From NCBI RefSeq assembly GCF_031624635.1, contig NZ_JAMQOQ010000001.1, positions 806,001-870,000 on the forward strand: 64,000 nt of DNA. The letters are read 5' to 3'. The notes beneath the pieces were generated by a model. It saw only the letters and a program-made list of their open reading frames with translations, did not search any database and was not told the origin of the DNA. Of this stretch, positions 63,201 to 64,000 are shown piece after piece; the stretch's first letter is position 1; each line of letters opens with the position of its first letter. The translations under genes and the position numbers were made by a program. Source of the stretch: Halogeometricum sp. S3BR5-2. Lineage in GTDB: Archaea > Halobacteriota > Halobacteria > Halobacteriales > Haloferacaceae.

Positions 63201-64000
63201 TCGCCACGCCGGGCGTCGGCCTCATCTCGCCGCCGCCGCTGCACGACATCTACTCCATCGAGGACCTGAAACAGCTCATCCACGACCTGAAGGCGGCCAA
63301 CCCGGACGCCGACATCAACGTCAAACTCGTCTCGGAGGCCGGCATCGGCACCATCGCCGCGGGCGTGGCGAAGGCGAACGCCGACGTGGTCCACATCTCG
63401 GGGCACGACGGCGGCACCGGCGCCTCGCCGAAGACCTCGATTAAAAACGCCGGCCTGCCGTGGGAACTCGGCCTCGCGGAGGCCAACCAGATGCTGCGGG
63501 CGACGAACCTGCGCTCGCGCATCCGCGTCACCGCCGACGGCGGGATGAAGACGGGGCGAGACATCGCCGTCGCCGCCCTCCTCGGCGCCGAGGAGTACGT
63601 GTTCGGCACGGCGTCGCTCGTCACCTCGGGATGCGTGATGGCCCGACAGTGCCACGAGAACACCTGTCCGGTCGGCGTCGCCACCCAGCGGGAGGACCTG
63701 CGCAAGCGCTTCCCCGGTCAGCCCGACCACGTCATCAACTACATGACGTTCATGGCCCAGGAGTTCCGCGAGATAATGGCCGAACTCGGCTTCACCTCGG
63801 TCGACGAGATGATCGGTCGCCCCTCGCTGCTCCGCCAGCGAGAGACCGACCACGAGAAGGCCAAGCATCTCGACCTCTCCTCCGTCCTCGCCGAACCCGC
63901 CTCGGGCGCGCGCTACAAGACGGAGTCGCAGGCGCACTCGGACGTAGCCGACCAGATAGACCACGAACTCATCAAACAGGCCGAACCCGCGCTCGAAGAC
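60290..64000 (+). CDS. gltB: Glutamate synthase large subunit, 3' end missing
   Basis: The gene runs off the right edge after 1237 codons; family members are about 1500 residues. It starts MTKPHRDTPAKSAGLADPTD. The glutaminase nucleophile would be Cys25, in SNCGVGAVIDL, after removal of a 24-residue propeptide. The glutamine amidotransferase domain (about 25-430), central domain and FMN-binding synthase domain with AQGSKPGEGGHLPGKKV, HDGGTGASPKTS and the 3Fe-4S cysteines GCVMARQCHENTCPVGV are all visible. It makes two glutamates from glutamine and 2-oxoglutarate. The electron donor is ferredoxin or NAD(P)H; no small subunit is seen here. Confidence 0.95.
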   Translation, partial: MTKPHRDTPAKSAGLADPTDERSNCGVGAVIDLDGGASHETVADGLELLINLEHRGTTGAEEDTGDGAGIMIQRPDEFFDAVVDAELPEEYAVGSVFMPTEDAERETLTEVFERELGAHGLDVLHWRDVPTDNSDLGKTAVDSEPDVWQAFVAPTSEMDADAFDRALYVGRRAVENAVDDLDSAGAGRFYVCSLSRKTLVYKGLLKGDQLAGYYPDLTDERMKTTLTLVHERFSTNTLGAWHLAHPYRNVVHNGEINTIRGNVNWMRARETDIEHPAFGDDLEEVTPVTRADQSDTASVDNVVELLLRGGRELPHVLRMLIPEAYHGDDAMAPERREWYDYHASLVEPWDGPALVAATDGDRVAAVLDRNGLRPCRYDVTTDNRLIMASEAGALDTDPSDIRERGRLQPGQLFVADPEEGRVIPDEEVFDSLTDEKYGEWVESEQRRMGELADADDYAPQGRVEDLRARQAAFGYTTDQLNHLIEPMARDGKDPVGSMGDDTPLSVLSDFDRPLFTYFKQLFAQVTNPPLDYIREELVTSLESRLGGQRNLLDETPEHARQLVLDSPIISDAETAAIKDLDGEMSSTVVDITFETETSLREAVERVRDDAKEAIADGADVVVLSDRNLGPDRAAVPSLLATGAVHHSLVRNGMRNHAGLVVESGEPSEVHHMATLIGYGAGAVNPYLAYQTIGDIVAGPDGADEEASIAAYTKALEDGVLKTMAKMGISTVASYQGAQIFEAVGLDSDFVAEYFEGTEIRTEGIGIDVVEQDLMTRHAVAYGADPDLQHQGEFEHRSNGIHHQWNPKTVGTLQQAVRSGNYEKYQEFADLINDQSKELQTLRGLLEFDPDPDRESVPIEEVEPVEDIVERFSTAAMSLGSLSPEAHENNSIAMNRIGGKSNSGEGGEPPERFGTEKECNVKQVASGRFGVTSQYLSSADEIQIKMAQGSKPGEGGHLPGKKVNEMIAHVRFATPGVGLISPPPLHDIYSIEDLKQLIHDLKAANPDADINVKLVSEAGIGTIAAGVAKANADVVHISGHDGGTGASPKTSIKNAGLPWELGLAEANQMLRATNLRSRIRVTADGGMKTGRDIAVAALLGAEEYVFGTASLVTSGCVMARQCHENTCPVGVATQREDLRKRFPGQPDHVINYMTFMAQEFREIMAELGFTSVDEMIGRPSLLRQRETDHEKAKHLDLSSVLAEPASGARYKTESQAHSDVADQIDHELIKQAEPALED

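Overview
This window is a stretch of haloarchaeal chromosome. The evidence is a very GC-rich sequence (about 68-70% by eye), acidic proteins rich in Asp, Glu and Ala, archaeal information-processing genes (transcription factor B, SRP19, Gar1, RNase P p30, aCPSF1, Trm5, diphthine synthase, archaeal-type ProS), and haloarchaeal hallmarks (HalOD1 domain, PGF-CTERM proteins plus archaeosortase A, many leaderless genes with a TATA box about 26-29 nt before the start codon). Gene content resembles Haloferacales such as Halogeometricum or Halopelagius. That placement is inference from content; no database was searched.

Layout. 1-6235 (minus strand): the 5' end of the RNase P p30 gene and a complete succinylase lysine operon dapA-dapB-dapD-lysA-dapF-dapE, mostly with 4-bp ATGA overlaps. 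6375-10747: a NYN-domain protein, small membrane proteins, a PUA protein, a presenilin-type protease, and SRP19-Gar1. 10949-14570: btuF divergent from btuCD, a cobalamin-type ABC importer; BtuF carries a PGF-CTERM anchor and BtuD an extra C-terminal domain. 14776-20039: TFB, MobA, a YqeC-like protein, Trm5, tRNA-Thr(CGT), a HalOD1 protein and diphthine synthase. 20069-22811: archaeosortase A beside a PGF-CTERM surface glycoprotein that contains an abrupt AT-rich patch. 23108-27374: a tandem glyoxalase-fold protein, a MATE exporter and the DRG GTPase. 27446-30863: cytochrome oxidase subunit I amid small uncharacterised membrane proteins. 31006-43274: UspA, GNAT-DUF5816, an acyl-CoA synthetase, acetyl-CoA synthetase, an acetate transporter, methylmalonyl-CoA mutase large subunit, a flavin reductase and the 2-oxoacid:ferredoxin oxidoreductase korAB. 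43314-51526: an HTH protein, a lipoprotein, a zinc ribbon, geranylgeranyl reductase, an aldo/keto reductase, DUF373, an unrecognised membrane protein and a coiled-coil protein. 51595-64000: endonuclease III, an MFS transporter, methylglyoxal synthase, aCPSF1, ProS and a truncated gltB.

How the genes fit together. Acs, the acetate transporter, MCM and KorAB form a carbon-assimilation neighbourhood, and the BtuCDF importer could supply the B12 that MCM needs. ArtA would process both PGF-CTERM proteins seen here (BtuF and the surface glycoprotein).

The least explained parts are a 375-bp gene-free locus with strong hairpins and TATA-like boxes (50720-51094), degenerate tRNA-derived repeats behind tRNA-Thr, the AT-rich mosaic patch in the surface glycoprotein gene, several inverted repeats in divergent promoters, and a 28-codon ORF placed just before the acetate transporter. 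I found no CRISPR array, rRNA, insertion sequence or clear prophage.
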